DNA of 64,000 bases from Cyanoderma ruficeps (GCA_008694505.1 VZDJ01000174.1:4323408-4387407); one strand, 5' to 3'. Numbered from the stretch's first letter, positions 1-11,577 are shown. Made by a program: numbers and translations. Notes: generated by a model not told the origin, from the sequence alone.

Positions 1-137
1 GGAATTGCTGCTCTGAGCCCGGGCAGCATCCCTGGTGGATCTCTGCAGGCAAAGCTGGATCAGTGGGATCAAAGCCATGCCGAGGGGATGCACAGGAACG
101 TTTTCTCCCCTCACATCCTGGGTGTTTTTGTTGGCAG

Positions 138-202
138 AGCTCCGCTGAAGCTGCTGTGTGACAACATGAAGTACCAGATCCTGTCCCGGGCTTTCTATGG
201 AT
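138..202 (+). CDS. SGSM1: SGSM1 exon a (first in window)
   Basis: The acceptor is TTGGCAG ending at 137 and the donor is GTGAGT at 203. The exon encodes [21 protein letters not shown] and ends one base into a Trp codon that the next exon completes. AG is followed by a second AG, so the acceptor could shift by two bases; frame continuity with the missing upstream exon cannot be tested. Confidence 0.85.
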
Positions 203-3200
203 GTGAGTCCTTGTCACCTCCCTGCTGCTTTGGGATGTGTGAGGGGTGAGGTCCTGGGCTCGGGGCTGGGAGTGGTGCTGGGGCAGCTGCAGTGGCTCAG
301 GGGGCTGGGATCAGCCTGCTGCATGTGCTCAGGGCAGGGAGCAAACAGCTGGACTCTGGCTCAGCCTGGAGCCCCGTGAGCAGCGGCACTGGGGGTACAA
401 GGTGACAAGGGGTACGAGGGACCTGTCCCAGCAGAGTCCCTGCTCTGAGGGCTGGCTGTGGCTGCAGAGGGTCTCCCCCAGGGACCAGCCTCACCAGAGC
501 TTTCACCTGCTCTTCATCCTTGTGTTTCCTGGAGTTCCACAGCTGAAGGTGTGGTGTTCCTGTGTGGGATTATCCTCTTTTTTTTTTTTTTACCTAGAGA
601 CGGGGCTCTTGAGAGGTGTTTTAAAGATTTTTATTCCATTTTAAGTCTCCTGTGAAGGATGAGATGGTACAGGTGTTACAATTCACACCACCAAAATCAG
701 AAGCATAACTATTTCTGAATTACAATACATTATAAGTGGTTTTTTTGGCCTGTCAGCTTTTGCTAATGCCTTTAAGACAATCATCTAAAAATACGCCTTG
801 TGGATCCTACTATAACACATTTTTCACAGTTCTATTTTTCCTAGTTCTATTTCCCTAAAATATCTAGTCTATTTACAAGCCAATTTTTAAGCCAATCACC
901 TTAAAATACCCCTCGTGGCTTCTCCTAAAATACATTTTTCTTTTGTAGCTCTGTTTCTCTAAAGTATCTAACCTATTTGCGAGGTCATCATTCGAAACCT
1001 TTGAGGGTTCTCTACCAATCCCATTCCCCACATTCCTGCTGCAGGGCTGGCCTACTGCAGACACCTGTCCACGGTGAGGACCCACCTGTCGGCGCTGGTG
1101 AACCACAGCATCGTGTCCCCCGATGTCCCCTGCAGCGCCACCGCGGGGCTCACCGTGGACATCTGGCACAGATACCTGCAGGACAGCTCGGTAGGGCCAC
1201 GCCCTGGGGACACACCCAGCTCTGCTGGGGCCCAGGGCGGTGTCGCTGAAGTGGATGCAGCACGGGGGGGAGGTGGTGAAAGCGTCAAGAAGTTCCCTAA
1301 AGAGGGAAGTCAGCCAGGCTGGAGAGAGCCTGAGGCTCCTAATCCTTGGTGTGTTGGAGCTGGGGAGTGAAGACTGCTCTTCTTAAAGTGCTTCTGCTCA
1401 AAGCAGTGTCTGTCACTGCTGTCCTGAGTGGGGTCCTGACGTGCTGGCAGGTCAGAGGCACAGCAGTGGCCCTCGGTGACTTTGGTGGACCAAAATATCC
1501 ACCCACAGCAGCCTCAGGCAGCGTTCTGAGGGATCATCTGCAGCAGTTGGCAGCGGGGTGGGGTTGGTCGGGGTCTGGGCGTGCTCTGGGCGCTGAAGGG
1601 TGGCACAGCCAGGTTAGGGACACCCACACATCCCATGTCCTGGCTGTGCCTGTGCCCTGACCCAGGCTCTTCCCACAGAGTTACGAGGACCAGGAGCTGC
1701 TGCGGCTGATCTACTACGGCGGGATCCAGCACGAGATCAGGAAGGCTGTGTGGCCCTTCCTGCTGGGCCATTACCAGTTTGGGATGACGGAGGCAGAGAG
1801 GAAGGAGGTTGGTGAGGGGGTGCTGCCAGCTCAGCAGCCTGGTGTGCTCACTGGTGTGCCCTGGTCCTGCCCAGGGGAAAGGTCTGTTGGCAGAGCCCAC
1901 CCTGTGAGCCCACTGGGCCTCCTGTCCACTCTGGGCTGGGCTGTAGGAGTGGGACAAACACTTGGACCAGCAGGAATTGACAGAGCCAAGCTTGCCACTG
2001 GCCTGTGCAGCTCCTCATGTTCAGTGCCTTGTGCACCTTGGGAGGGCAGGGAGGAGACGGACGGCCATTTTTCCACCCAAGTTTTGGCCACGTTTTGTGG
2101 ATCAGGCACCGTGCAGGGTGAGGGTGGCTGTGTCCCGTGAGCCACAGTTCACACCAATGTGCAGCCCCCTGTGTGGGGCACAGGAGGGGCTGGTTTGGGG
2201 CTCTCCAGGCACAGCCCTTCCCAGCCCCTGTCCCCCTGTGTCCCAGGCTGATGAGCAGACCAGGGCGTGCTACGAGCACACCATGGCAGAGTGGCTGGGC
2301 TGCGAGGCCATCGTCCGGCAGCGCGAGAAGGAGTCCCACGCCGCAGCCCTGGCCAAGTGCTCCTCGGGGGCCAGCCTGGACTCACACATCCAGAGGATGA
2401 TGCACAGGGATTCAACCATCAGCAACGAGGTGAGGGGCGTGTGTGGGGCTTGGGCAGTGCCCACCCAGAGTCCCAGGTGTGGGGTGGGGACACAGATCCT
2501 GCCCACCCTCCTCCCCTGAGCTGTGCCCACCCTCCTCCCCTGACCTGTGCCCACCTGTGTGTCTTGCTGTGTTCTGTGGAAGTGAAACACTCATTGCCTG
2601 ATGCACTCCCGGGGCAAATCAGGATTAGCTCCATGGAAGATGGTTTGAAGTAGGGGTGAGGAGGAAGAGCGTGTTCCTGGCACTGAGGGGCTGTGAAGCA
2701 GGGCACTGGGCTTCCTGGCTCCCTTTTCCAGCATGGGAGAAGCCTCAGCACACCCTCAGTACACTCTGTGATCCATGGGGATAGCCAGCACCTTGGGACT
2801 GGCTTTTAGCAATGCAATGAGGAATGAGATCCACTGCCCAAACCAAAGGGTGTGGAGGGAAAAGCCTGTGAAAGGAAAGGCGGTCCTGGGAACAGAGTCC
2901 AGGGAGTGTTTCCATGAGAGTTTTGTCCTTGGAGGAGAAGAGCCCAGCATGGCAGAGCCTTCCCTGACCTCAGGCTGCTGGGCCAGAGGTGAGGGGAGGT
3001 GAGCGCTGGAGACTTGATCTGCTTCCCTCTGGGAAGTTTGTGTGGGTGCTTTGGGGAAGAGATGAGCTCAGCCCCAGTCCTGCAGACCACGTGTGTGCCC
3101 AGAGAGGGAGACATGCAGGGAGGGCAGGTCTGAGCCAGGGGCAGGGTGGGACTGGATGATGCAGCTCTCAGGGTGAGCAGTGGTGCTGCTCTGTTGGCTG

Positions 3201-6200
3201 AAGCCCTGGGAATCATTCCCATCCCCTCAGCATCTCCACCGTGGCTCTTCCTCTGTACCCACGTGTTCCTGTCCTGGGAACAGGCACTGGGAAGGGACCT
3301 GGCAGAGTGAACACACGGAAAGCTTCCCCCTTTTCCCATCTCAACCTGAAACTTCCTGTTTTAAGTGCTCCCATGGTAATGGAGGAAAACTGTCGCCCTT
3401 CCTCTCCCCACCAGAGCCCTGCTCAGCAGACACCCACAATACAAGGGTGGGGACAGCTGCTCTTCTGAATGTGCTGTGTTTTCTTAAAATCCTGTTGTTT
3501 GTGTGTGGTGTCATGGCCATGCCCTACACCTCGGCTCAGCCCATGGGGAGGACTTGCTGTCATTGAGGGCTGGTCGCTCAGAGGGACCCCACAGAGCTGA
3601 GCACGGAGCTGGTGCCTGAAAATCCCAGCCCTTCCCTCTGTGCTTCAGCTGGAAGCCAGAACAGGGTGCTCGTGACTTTGAGAGCAGCTGCTTTCACTGA
3701 GTCTGGCTTAAAACATCAATATTTGTCCTTGAAGAAAAGGAAAAAAAGCACGAATATGCTTGGAGGGATTGTTTTATAGCCTGACTTCATCGTTTATGTA
3801 AACTGAGCTGGGCTGAGCTGCACTGCTGCCAAATTAGGACAGAGATTTGTAGAAATTTGCACTCCAGGGAGGCAGCGTGACCTCCGTGCAGACCAGAGGA
3901 GTGCAGCTCCTTCAGACCCAACACACAGCACTTGAACAAGTGCACTGATCTGGGGCTGTGGCTTTGTCACCCTTCCTGCAGTGCCAGGGGCAGAGGCAGG
4001 GCACTGTGTTGGGTGACGTGGCAGCACTGATGTGACAGGAGCATCCTCCGTGGGTCACATATTTACTGGATGCGCTTTCTGCTTGTTCTTCACCTGCAGA
4101 AGTGCCACCTCTGCTTGAGTTGCCTCACCCTGACCCTTTTTCTTTTCTTTCTCACTGCCCTTTTCCCTGTCCCCTGCAGTCCTCGCAGAGCTGCAGCTCT
4201 GGCCGGCAGAACCACGCCCGGCTGCAGAGTGACTCCAGCTCCAGCACCCAGGTGAGCAGCTTGTCCCTCCGTCCCTTGTCCCCACGGCTCTGCCTTGGCT
4301 GGGGCTGACCCCTCACCATAACCACAACGATTTCTGGAGAACAGAACCAGGGTTGGAAGAGGTAAATGAGCCCCAAACCTGCTTTGGAGCTACTGATGTC
4401 AGAACTGTGCTCTGCTTGTGGTGTTCAATGTTCACCTGCCAGCTCTGCCCCGTGGCCTCACACCTGAAGGCCCATGGCTGCTCCCTCTGTTCATGCCCAG
4501 GTGTTTAACACCTGTTGGAATTGCCCAGCATATAATGCCAAGCAAAGCACAGCCCTTTGGAGCAGGGATTTGTGGGCTTGGAGTTTTGCAAACCACCAAG
4601 CGCTGATTCAAATCCAGGGAGAAGAATCTAAAGGGGGATTTTCCTCCCTCTCCACTGCTGGGAACATGGGCACTATGAGTACACACAGCTCTTGGAGATG
4701 TAGTGCCTGTGTTCCCAACACTTGCTGAATGCCTGGGATGTCTTCCCACTTTGCAGGTGTTTGAATCTGTGGATGAGGTGGAACAGACCGAGGTAGATTC
4801 TCAGCTGGAAGATGGCAAACAAAGCAAGATCCCCAATGGGACAGTCCCCAATGGCACGTGTTCCCCTGATTCTGGCCACCCCTCTTCCCAAAACTTCTCC
4901 ATCACCTCGGGGTTCTCGGAGCGCAGCTTCAGCAACGAGGACAGTGCCCTGGAAACCACCAAATCCTCATCCAGCTCCCAGGGAAAGGCTGCTGGGTCTG
5001 ACGTGCCAGCCCCACCAGACACGGATGGTGCCCAGCAGGAGAAGCTGCAGGGCCAAGACAGCCTGGAAGGTGAATTTCCCACCGCTGGGAGCGTGGACTT
5101 TGTCCCCATGGGTGAGGGCTCAGCGGGGCTCCTGCGGGACAGTGACACCGTGGCCCTGACTGTGATGGAGAGCTGGGCAGACAGCGAGGCTGAGAAGCAG
5201 AGCCTGGTGGAGAGCGAGGACAACCTCTCTGAGGAGCCAGAGATGGAGAGCCTGTACCCACAGCTGGACTCTCTGACTGTGACTGATCTGACCAGCAGTG
5301 AACCAGCTGCTCTCTCCTCCACGGGTGTCACCTACTCTGTAAGTACACACCTGGCCAGGTGGGGTTTCTTCCTGGCTGCCTCCCAGGACCACAGAATCCC
5401 AGAACAGCTGGGGTGGGAAGGGCCCTCTGGAGATCATCCAGTCCAACCCCCCTGCCAAGGGATGGTCACCTGGGGTAGGTGACACAGGAGCGTGTCCAGG
5501 TGGGTTTGGGATGTCTCCAGAGGGGGATTCCACCCTCTCCCTGGGCAGCTGTTCCAGGGCTCTGCCACCCTGCATAGGAAGAAGTTTTTCCTCATGTTGA
5601 GGTGGAACTTGTGTTTCAGTTTATGGCCATTGCTCCTTGTCCTGTCACTTGGCACCACTGAAAAGGCTCTGGCACTCTCCTTTTGGCACATGATTTGGGA
5701 TGTTTGTATGGATTGATGAGATTTCCTCTCAGCCTTCCCTTCTCCAGACTGACCAGGCCCAGCTCCCCCAGTCTCTTCTCATCAGAGAGATACTTCAGAC
5801 CCCAAATAATCTCTGTGGCCTCTGCTGGACCCTCTCTGGCAGCTCCTTGTCCTTTTTGAGCTGTGGAGCCCAGAATTGAAGCACACACTCCAGATGTGCC
5901 TCACTGGGGATTCACCTGCATTTCCCCAACGCCGATCCCGCAGTTGGGCAGAGAGGGGCTCCCACCTTCCCCCCAAACTCTGCTCTGTTGCTCCACTGCC
6001 CTTGTGACTCTCTCCCTGCTTTTTTACTGGAAAACAAATCAAGTCTGCTCTTGTTTTGGGCAGCCAGAGCTGCTGGACATGTACACGGTGAACCTACACC
6101 GCATCGAGAAGGACGTGCAGCGCTGCGACCGCAACTACTGGTACTTCACCCCCGCCAACCTGGAGAAGCTCCGCAACGTCATGTGCAGGTGGGGGCTCCG

Positions 6201-9029
6201 GGGGCCTTCCTGGGGTTCACCTGCAGGCTGCAGCCTCAAACTGGGCTGTGGTTATGGAGTTTTGCTCCTTGCCTTGCTCCCCACATCATCCCAGCACTGG
6301 GGCCACAGCTCCAAGTATGTGGCGGTTCCCAGACTGAGGTGTCCGGCTGTCCTTCCCTGTCACTGCTGTGTCCTGGGGTTTGGGCCAAGGCAGAGGCTCC
6401 CTGGGCTGCCCAGGAGCCCAGTGCAGCCCACCTGCTTCCTGCAGCATGCCTGGGAAATGTTTTAATGAGGATCAGCCCACAGAGCTGTAGTGCTTAATGA
6501 GAAAGTGCCTGAAGCACCGGAATGGTTTGTGCCTGCCCAAAATCCCAGGAGAGAGCCAGAGCTGGGGGCATTTCTGAGTCCCTGTGACTCAGAGCTTGCC
6601 TAGTGACACTCACAGACTCAGACCAGCTCCAGCTCAGCTGCTGCTTCACAGGCAGTGAAGGATAAAATATTATTACTCATCTTGCAAACATGAGGAGAAG
6701 CTGCAGTTCCATCAGCGCTGTCGCTTCACCCGACAGCCAGAGCTGGAGATCTCTGCCGAGATTAGACCTTCATTTTGGAAAACCAGTGGGCAGGATGGAA
6801 AGGATCCTTCCCTTGTGCCAGCAGCAGATCTGAGCCCTCTCCGAACACATTTTGCCTTGCTACCAAAAAAGGGAAGATATCCCTGCAGGGCTGGGTGCTT
6901 CCTGGGACACTGGGAAGGGGAAGGCGAGGCAGACAGAGAGAACCAAGGGGATGAATGGAGGGAGGAGGATGAGAATGAGAGATTAACAGGTTCTATCAGT
7001 CTCTGCCCTTTCACCAATGACCCCACTGTGTTGTGCTTTCCCATTTTGCTTTTCCCTGTGCTGATTTTCCCTGCAATGGCCGTGGCACAGCCCTGGATGT
7101 GGCTGTGGCAGGGTGTTGGTCCGGGACTGTGCCATGCATGCCTTACCTGGGAGGCACCACAAGAATTTAATCCTTTGCAGCCCAGGGATGACAGAATGAA
7201 CAGGTGTGATTTTCCCCAGCATCCTGGGAAGAGAGACAGGGCATGGGCAAAGGAGGTGGCAGGTGGTGGCACTCAGGCCTCAGGTCACCTCTCCTGCTCT
7301 CTCACACAGCTACATCTGGCAGCACATTGAGATTGGCTACGTGCAGGGGATGTGTGACCTGCTGGCCCCTCTCCTGGTCATCCTGGATGATGGTGAGTGG
7401 GTGGCTCTGCTCTGCTTTCCCTGTCCCTCTGTGGGGATCTGTGGGGGAAGTGCCAGGTGGGTGGTGGCCCTTTGCAGTGGAGTGCCTGGAGGTGTGGAGC
7501 AGGATCCCATTTGATGCTGTCTGGCTCCCAGGAGCTCACCCTGGGGCCAGGGTGAACTTTCTGGAAGGGAAGTTGCTGCTGCAGCAGCAGTGATGTCTCT
7601 CCTCCCTGCACAGAGGCTCTGGCTTTCAGCTGCTTCACCGAGCTGATGAAGAGGATGAACCAGAACTTCCCCCACGGAGGAGCCATGGACACCCACTTTG
7701 CCAACATGAGGTCGCTGATCCAGGTGAGAGTTCCTGGCACAGGGATGGCAGCTCCTCACATCCAAGGGGGAAAGCAGGTCCTGGAGGGGCTGGGGGAGCA
7801 GGAGGCTCCGCAGGGGCTCTAAGGACAGACTGGAGCAGTGTATGCCCGGAAAGGGAGGGAGGAGCTGATGGGAGCTGGTGCAGTAGGAGAGCAGTGGGAT
7901 GGAGGGAAGGAGGCAGAGGGATGGCTGGTGCCTTGTGTGTGCATTCCTGAGTTTCCTTTTGATTCTCTTGACAGATTCTGGACTCTGAGCTCTTCGAGCT
8001 GATGCACCAGAATGGGGATTACACTCATTTCTACTTCTGCTACCGATGGTTTCTCCTGGACTTCAAGAGAGGTGTGTGCCAAGACCACCCAAGCGTGGGG
8101 CAGGGTCTGCTTCCAGGCTTCTCAGCAGGCTTAAACTTACTTTGAATTCCTTTTCACTTTTCCCTGGTTTATATCTGGCTGATCGTTCTTGTCTGGATAC
8201 AGAACCTGTTGCTCCAGAGCTGCTGCTGAGCCTCTCCATGGGCGTGTCCTGGGGCCTGTGTCACCTGCTGCTGGGCAGAATGTTTCTCCCAACAGATGAC
8301 TGACTTACTGCTCCCAGCTGGAGCAAGTTGCTGTGGGAAGGAGGCACCCAGAGTGTCTCCCCAGAGCTGCTGTGAGCTCTGTGAGCCAGGGTGGGCTGAG
8401 TGGGGTGGTGACTGCTGTTCTCTGCTCACAGAGCTGGTGTACGACGACGTCTTTGCTGTCTGGGAGACCATCTGGGCTGCTGCTCATGTCTCCTCTGCTC
8501 ACTACGTGCTCTTCATAGCCCTGGCCCTGGTGGAGATGTACCGGGACATCATCCTGGAGAACAACATGGATTTTACAGACATCATCAAGTTTTTCAATGG
8601 TACAGCTCGTGCTCGTGTTGGGCTGGGTTTGTGGGCAGCAGGTGGCTGGCTGTGGACTGTCACATCTGGGGAATGCTGGGGATGTTTAACACTCCTGGAG
8701 CTCTGAGGGGTCTGGTGGGGCTGGAATCCACCTGCCCTCCTCAGCAGTGCCTGACCTGCGTGGTGTTGAAGGGAGCTGAGGTTTGGGCTGTGCTTCCTGC
8801 TGCTTTCCCCATCCCGAGGGGCTGGTTTAGGGTGGCTCTGCAGAGCCAGGTGTCCCTGTGAGGGGAGGGTGGGGATGTGGGCAGCAGAGCCGTGGGGTGG
8901 GGGCTGCTCAGGCCTGACCTGTCCCTCTGTGTCTTTGCAGAAATGGCTGAGCGCCACAACACCAAACAGATCCTGAAGCTGGCTCGGGACCTGGTCTATA
9001 AAGTGCAGACTCTGATCGAGAACAAATGA
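138..9029 (+). CDS. SGSM1: SGSM1, 3' part: small G protein signaling modulator 1 (RUN-TBC Rab GAP), 12 coding exons
   Basis: Exons: 138-202, 1045-1190, 1679-1807, 2247-2429, 4180-4251, 4757-5338, 6064-6188, 7310-7392, 7614-7723, 7975-8071, 8432-8599, 8941-9029. Joined, they give 615 codons with no frame break, ending [16 protein letters not shown]. The family is known to act on Rab/Rap small GTPases at membranes, with an N-terminal RUN domain (outside the window) and a C-terminal TBC GAP domain. Visible TBC features are a first block ([17 protein letters not shown]), the arginine-finger motif IxxDxxR (IEKDVQR), the glutamine-finger motif YVQG and an AFSCF block. A roughly 280-residue acidic, Ser-rich insert lies between the first block and the catalytic core, as is usual for SGSM proteins. 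SGSM1 is preferred over SGSM2 because of residue-level resemblance as I recall it and because KIAA1671 lies next door, as in human. Introns of 300-500 bp at 1191-1678, 1808-2246, 4252-4756, 8072-8431 and 8600-8940 show nothing else. Confidence 0.93.
640..1010. repeat. AT-rich, internally duplicated repeat in SGSM1 intron, probable transposon remnant
   Basis: This AT-rich block differs sharply from the GC-rich introns around it. It contains two imperfect tandem copies of roughly 100-110 bp, about 768-879 and 885-983. They share the order TTTAAG..CAATCA..TAAAATAC..C[CT]TGTGG or CTCGTGG, then TACATTTTTC-like, TAAAATATCTA/TAAAGTATCTA and CTATTTACAAG/CTATTTGCGAG. No terminal repeats or ORF are evident, so the class is unknown; an LTR or DNA-transposon remnant is possible. 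It abuts the acceptor tract of the exon at 1045. Confidence 0.5.
1045..1190 (+). CDS. SGSM1: SGSM1 exon b
   Basis: The acceptor is CTGCTGCAG ending at 1044 and the donor is GTAGGG at 1191, which is weaker than consensus. The exon completes the Trp codon and reads [20 protein letters not shown], then the start of the linker before the TBC region. It ends in phase 0 after DSS. Confidence 0.9.
1679..1807 (+). CDS. SGSM1: SGSM1 exon c, first TBC block
   Basis: The acceptor is TTCCCACAG ending at 1678. The exon has 43 codons beginning [20 protein letters not shown] and including [15 protein letters not shown], the N-terminal helix pair of the TBC fold. The donor is taken as GTTGGT at 1808. The nearer-consensus GTGAGG four bases on would put TGA in frame with the next exon, so the weaker donor is required. 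Confidence 0.88.
2247..2429 (+). CDS. SGSM1: SGSM1 exon d
   Basis: 61 codons between a CCCAG acceptor (ending 2246) and a GTGAGG donor (2430). It reads [20 protein letters not shown] and continues with [20 protein letters not shown] up to DSTISNE. It forms the start of the insert that splits the TBC domain. Confidence 0.92.
2430..4179 (+). other. SGSM1 intron without other genes
   Basis: A 1.75 kb GC-rich intron with no recognisable gene. It contains the 24-bp tandem repeat at 2501-2556. The region near 3700-3800 is AT-rich and otherwise featureless. Confidence 0.7.
2501..2556. repeat. 24-bp tandem repeat, about 2.3 copies
   Basis: The unit TGCCCACCCTCCTCCCCTGA plus SCTG occurs at 2501-2524 and 2525-2548, with a third partial copy starting at 2549. 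The copies differ by a single G/C change. It lies within an SGSM1 intron. Confidence 0.85.
4180..4251 (+). CDS. SGSM1: SGSM1 exon e (Ser-rich)
   Basis: 24 codons with good sites: CCCCTGCAG before and GTGAGC after. It encodes [20 protein letters not shown] and then SSTQ, the serine-rich part of the TBC insert. It is in phase 0 at both ends, so skipping it would keep the frame. Confidence 0.9.
4757..5338 (+). CDS. SGSM1: SGSM1 exon f, large acidic insert
   Basis: 194 codons from [20 protein letters not shown] to SSTGVTYS. The acceptor is TTTGCAG ending at 4756 and the donor is GTAAGT at 5339. The product is low-complexity, rich in Ser, Glu and Asp, and includes [18 protein letters not shown]. 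It is the disordered insert between the TBC sub-blocks and contains no catalytic motif. It is in phase 0 at both ends. Confidence 0.92.
5388..5905 (-). mobile_element. CR1 retroposon, 3' fragment, antisense to SGSM1
   Basis: It begins with CACAGAATCCCAGAACAGCTGG, which is the reverse of the CR1 3' tail. It then has GGTGGGAAGGGCCCTCTGGAGATCATCCAGTCCAACC-type sequence and runs to the segment about gentler-diverged 5' CR1 sequence near AGCCCAGAATTGAAGCACAC. It matches the copy at 22391-22870 throughout. Confidence 0.88.
6064..6188 (+). CDS. SGSM1: SGSM1 exon g, TBC arginine-finger exon
   Basis: The acceptor is TTTTGGGCAG ending at 6063 and the donor is GTGGGG at 6189. It reads [20 protein letters not shown] then [27 protein letters not shown] fits the TBC IxxDxxR motif, whose Arg is the catalytic finger in the family. 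It ends two bases into a Ser codon completed by the next exon. Confidence 0.93.
6189..7309 (+). other. SGSM1 intron without other genes
   Basis: A 1.1 kb intron. I see no repeat family, RNA gene or additional exon in it. Confidence 0.6.
7310..7392 (+). CDS. SGSM1: SGSM1 exon h, TBC glutamine-finger exon
   Basis: It reads [20 protein letters not shown] then LLVILDD. YVQG is the TBC motif B; its Gln replaces the GTPase catalytic glutamine in the family mechanism. The acceptor is CTCACACAG and the donor GTGAGT. Confidence 0.94.
7614..7723 (+). CDS. SGSM1: SGSM1 exon i
   Basis: It encodes [20 protein letters not shown] then [17 protein letters not shown], including the AFSCF block of the TBC domain. 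The acceptor is CCTGCACAG and the donor GTGAGA. Confidence 0.94.
7975..8071 (+). CDS. SGSM1: SGSM1 exon j
   Basis: It encodes [20 protein letters not shown] then [12 protein letters not shown]. The acceptor is CTTGACAG and the donor GTGTGT, a weak site. The last base joins AG of the next exon to form Glu. Confidence 0.93.
8432..8599 (+). CDS. SGSM1: SGSM1 exon k
   Basis: It encodes [20 protein letters not shown] then [20 protein letters not shown] and [16 protein letters not shown]. These are the C-terminal helices of the TBC fold, with the VWETIWAA block. The acceptor is GCTCACAG and the donor GTACAG. Confidence 0.93.
8941..9029 (+). CDS. SGSM1: SGSM1 last coding exon
   Basis: It begins after GTCTTTGCAG. 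It reads [20 protein letters not shown] then KVQTLIENK and TGA at 9027-9029. The ending is typical of SGSM proteins. Confidence 0.94.
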
Positions 9030-11577
9030 AGGACCCGGGGCAGACGAGGCACCCAAAGAGCCAGGACTCCCCTCCAATGCTTCCTCCCTTCTCCTGTCTC
9101 TCCAAGTGCCACGCCTGTAGGACTCAGGTGGTGGGACACGTGCTGCCATGTGAGCTGGGAGTCCCCTGGGCTCAGCACAGGCCCTGGCTCAGACCTTCTG
9201 CAGTGACTCAACCAAAGATCCCTCCAGGTGTGTTCCCGTGCCGGGAGCAGGACCAGGCAGAGCCTTCCTGGCCTTGGAGGGGCAGCAGCTGCCCGTGGCC
9301 ACCAAAACTGCCCAGGCATTGCCTCATCCCAGGGTGGAGCCTGGGGGCTGGGGGAGCAGAGCTTGGTGGCACAGAGGGAAAGCTGATTCCTTGGAAAGCT
9401 GCTTCCTTGGGCAGCCCTTCCGTGTGGTGTGAGAAGGCAGCCAGCCCTGCGAGCCCGGGCAGCACAAGGGATGCTGCCAGTTCTCAGCTCCTCACCAACA
9501 CAATGAGGTTCTGCCAGTAATGGGGGGGACTTGGATCATAGAAATTCCTCTTTTGATCTTGTCCCTCAATGCATTGCTTCCCCTTCAGTATTTTCTTTTT
9601 TCAGGGCTCTGTTTTCTCCTTGGGATTTTACACTGTTCCTACAATACCTGAGCACACGAGAGGTTCGCAGCTGGATGGATTTTCAGAACAGCTCCAAATT
9701 CAGCATTGGGGTGATTTTTCAAAATCCAGCCTCTGTAACGTTCTCTGAATGCTGGGAAATCTGGTCCTGGCCTCCTCTGGGAACTCCAGGCTGGAGGTTT
9801 TCTTACCTGCCTTACTTTAGCTGCTTGTGGTAGGAGTCTGGTCTCCTTGTTGCTCCTCTGAGCTCTTGTGAGGGAAGGGCTCCTCAGAAGGCAAGTCAGA
9901 GCTCCTGATTATCCTGACTTTCCCTCTGACAGCTTCAGGGCTGGCTGTCGAGTCCCCTAAACCCACTGAGCATCTCCAGTTAGGTCTTGGTGGGCTTCTC
10001 CCACAGGCCTGTGAGAGGAAAATAGCCCAAGGTCCCTGAGTGGTCTTTGCTTTGGGAAGATGCACTTGTGTGGCCACTTTTCCTGCACAGCCTGGAGCCC
10101 ACTGCGTGAAGTGCCTCTCCAGCTGCTGTGTCCCACACAGGCTGCCCTGCAGAGGCTTCGGAGTCATTTTTCAACTCAGGTAAAAAACAATACAGGAAAA
10201 GGAGAGGGGTGGGTGGATGGAGGGTCCAGCCCGGCTGGGGAGGGCAGTGCTGGGCTGGAGCTCTCTCTGAGGGTACTTTCTCTCAAGTTTTGCTGCAAAC
10301 ATTTGTGTTCCCCCCCCCGGGTGCAACGTGTGCTGTGTGTGTGCTCTCCTCTGGCCCTGCTCCTGCCTTGCTGCTGGAGTGTTCCCACGGGAGGGAAAGG
10401 GGCCCTTCCTCCTCCCGTGGAACATCTGTCTGCGCTGGTTTGTGTTGGCTCGTGGCGTGTGTCGGTTGTTGCTGGCAGAAAAAGGTGGTTGTCAGTCTGC
10501 ACCAGAGAAATCTGCTGCTTCAGGGAAGGTCTGAGGAGCTTGATAGAGCGGTTTGCTTTTTCTGAGCAAATCAGCAAGTTTTGTATTCTGGGACGTGGAG
10601 GTTGCAGCTGGAAAAGGCAGTGGCACATCCTGAACCCTTTGGGGAAGGGGGAGAGCAATGGCCATTCCTTCACTCCTCATAATCCCAACAGATGTGTACA
10701 ACAATCTGGGAAATTCCCTGGAGCAGTAAAAGCCCAAAGGGTGTCGGGCTGCAGTAACACAGGAAACAAAGAGCTTGAGATCTGCCAGTTCCTGTGAGAA
10801 CCTTTCATCTTTCCACCGAGCAGAGTGAAAAGCTCGTGTCCTCCCTCCTTCCCAGGCTGCTCCTGTTCCCTCGAGGTTCTAGGACAGATCTGTCACCTGT
10901 CTGGAGGGAAAGGGAAGTGCTCTGTTCTCCCCTTCCTGAGGGACAGGGACCCACGGGTCACCTGGAACACCACCTGACCAAGCAACGTCGCTGACACTAA
11001 ACCTTTCAAGCTTCTTTCCTTGGTTTTTAAACAAAACCAGCCAAGAAATTCTGCACAATATTTGCTGTCTGTATTAACTGAGAGTGTCTTTGGGCCGCTC
11101 AATAGCAGTGTTTTTTGAATAATTTCTTGGGGGGGGGGTGGAAAAAAAAGTATTTATTTATTGATTGTACCTGACTGTGTGTCCTTGTGTGCTGGCGTGT
11201 GAGTGCGCGCTGTCGTGCAAAATGGAGATAGAAATTTTCAATGTTATTTACGATATCTTGTAAATGTTTACCAGAGAATTGTGTCTATATATAAGATATA
11301 TACAGTATAGAGAGAAAAATATGTGAACTAAGTGGGTTATTTTTTGAAAGGCGGGGGGGGGGTGAGAAATCTTTTTGCTTCTGAGAACTGTGTGGTTTCT
11401 ATAGCACCTATTCCATGATGTGCCAATCTGTCACTGTCCCTGTGCTGGGAGAGTTGTTCTGGTGGGGCAACAGGAAGCTCTGAGCAGAGCCACTGTCACA
11501 ACCTCAGTTTGGGCTTCATCATGGTTCTGACTTTAAGACTGGACAAGAGGGAAAAAATAAAGGAGGGGAAAACAATA
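9030..11577 (+). other. SGSM1: SGSM1 3' UTR (proximal poly(A) version)
   Basis: About 2.5 kb without coding character follows the stop codon. It carries homopolymer runs of C near 10312 and of G near 11131 and 11354, and an AT-rich segment around 11280-11340. The inferred end is about 20 bp after AATAAA at 11556-11561. Open frames here, such as 10060-10797, look like chance. Confidence 0.6.
11556..11561 (+). other. SGSM1: Poly(A) signal AATAAA, candidate end of SGSM1
   Basis: AATAAA in an A-rich stretch is followed about 25-50 bp later by a GT-rich segment (TTTGTTTCAGCTGTGTTGCTGGG), the usual arrangement for cleavage and polyadenylation. A distal alternative is ATTAAA near 14785. Confidence 0.6.

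Noticed and set aside
10060..10797. 245-codon open frame in the SGSM1 3' UTR
   Set aside because: No initiation context or family resemblance; it contains homopolymer runs.
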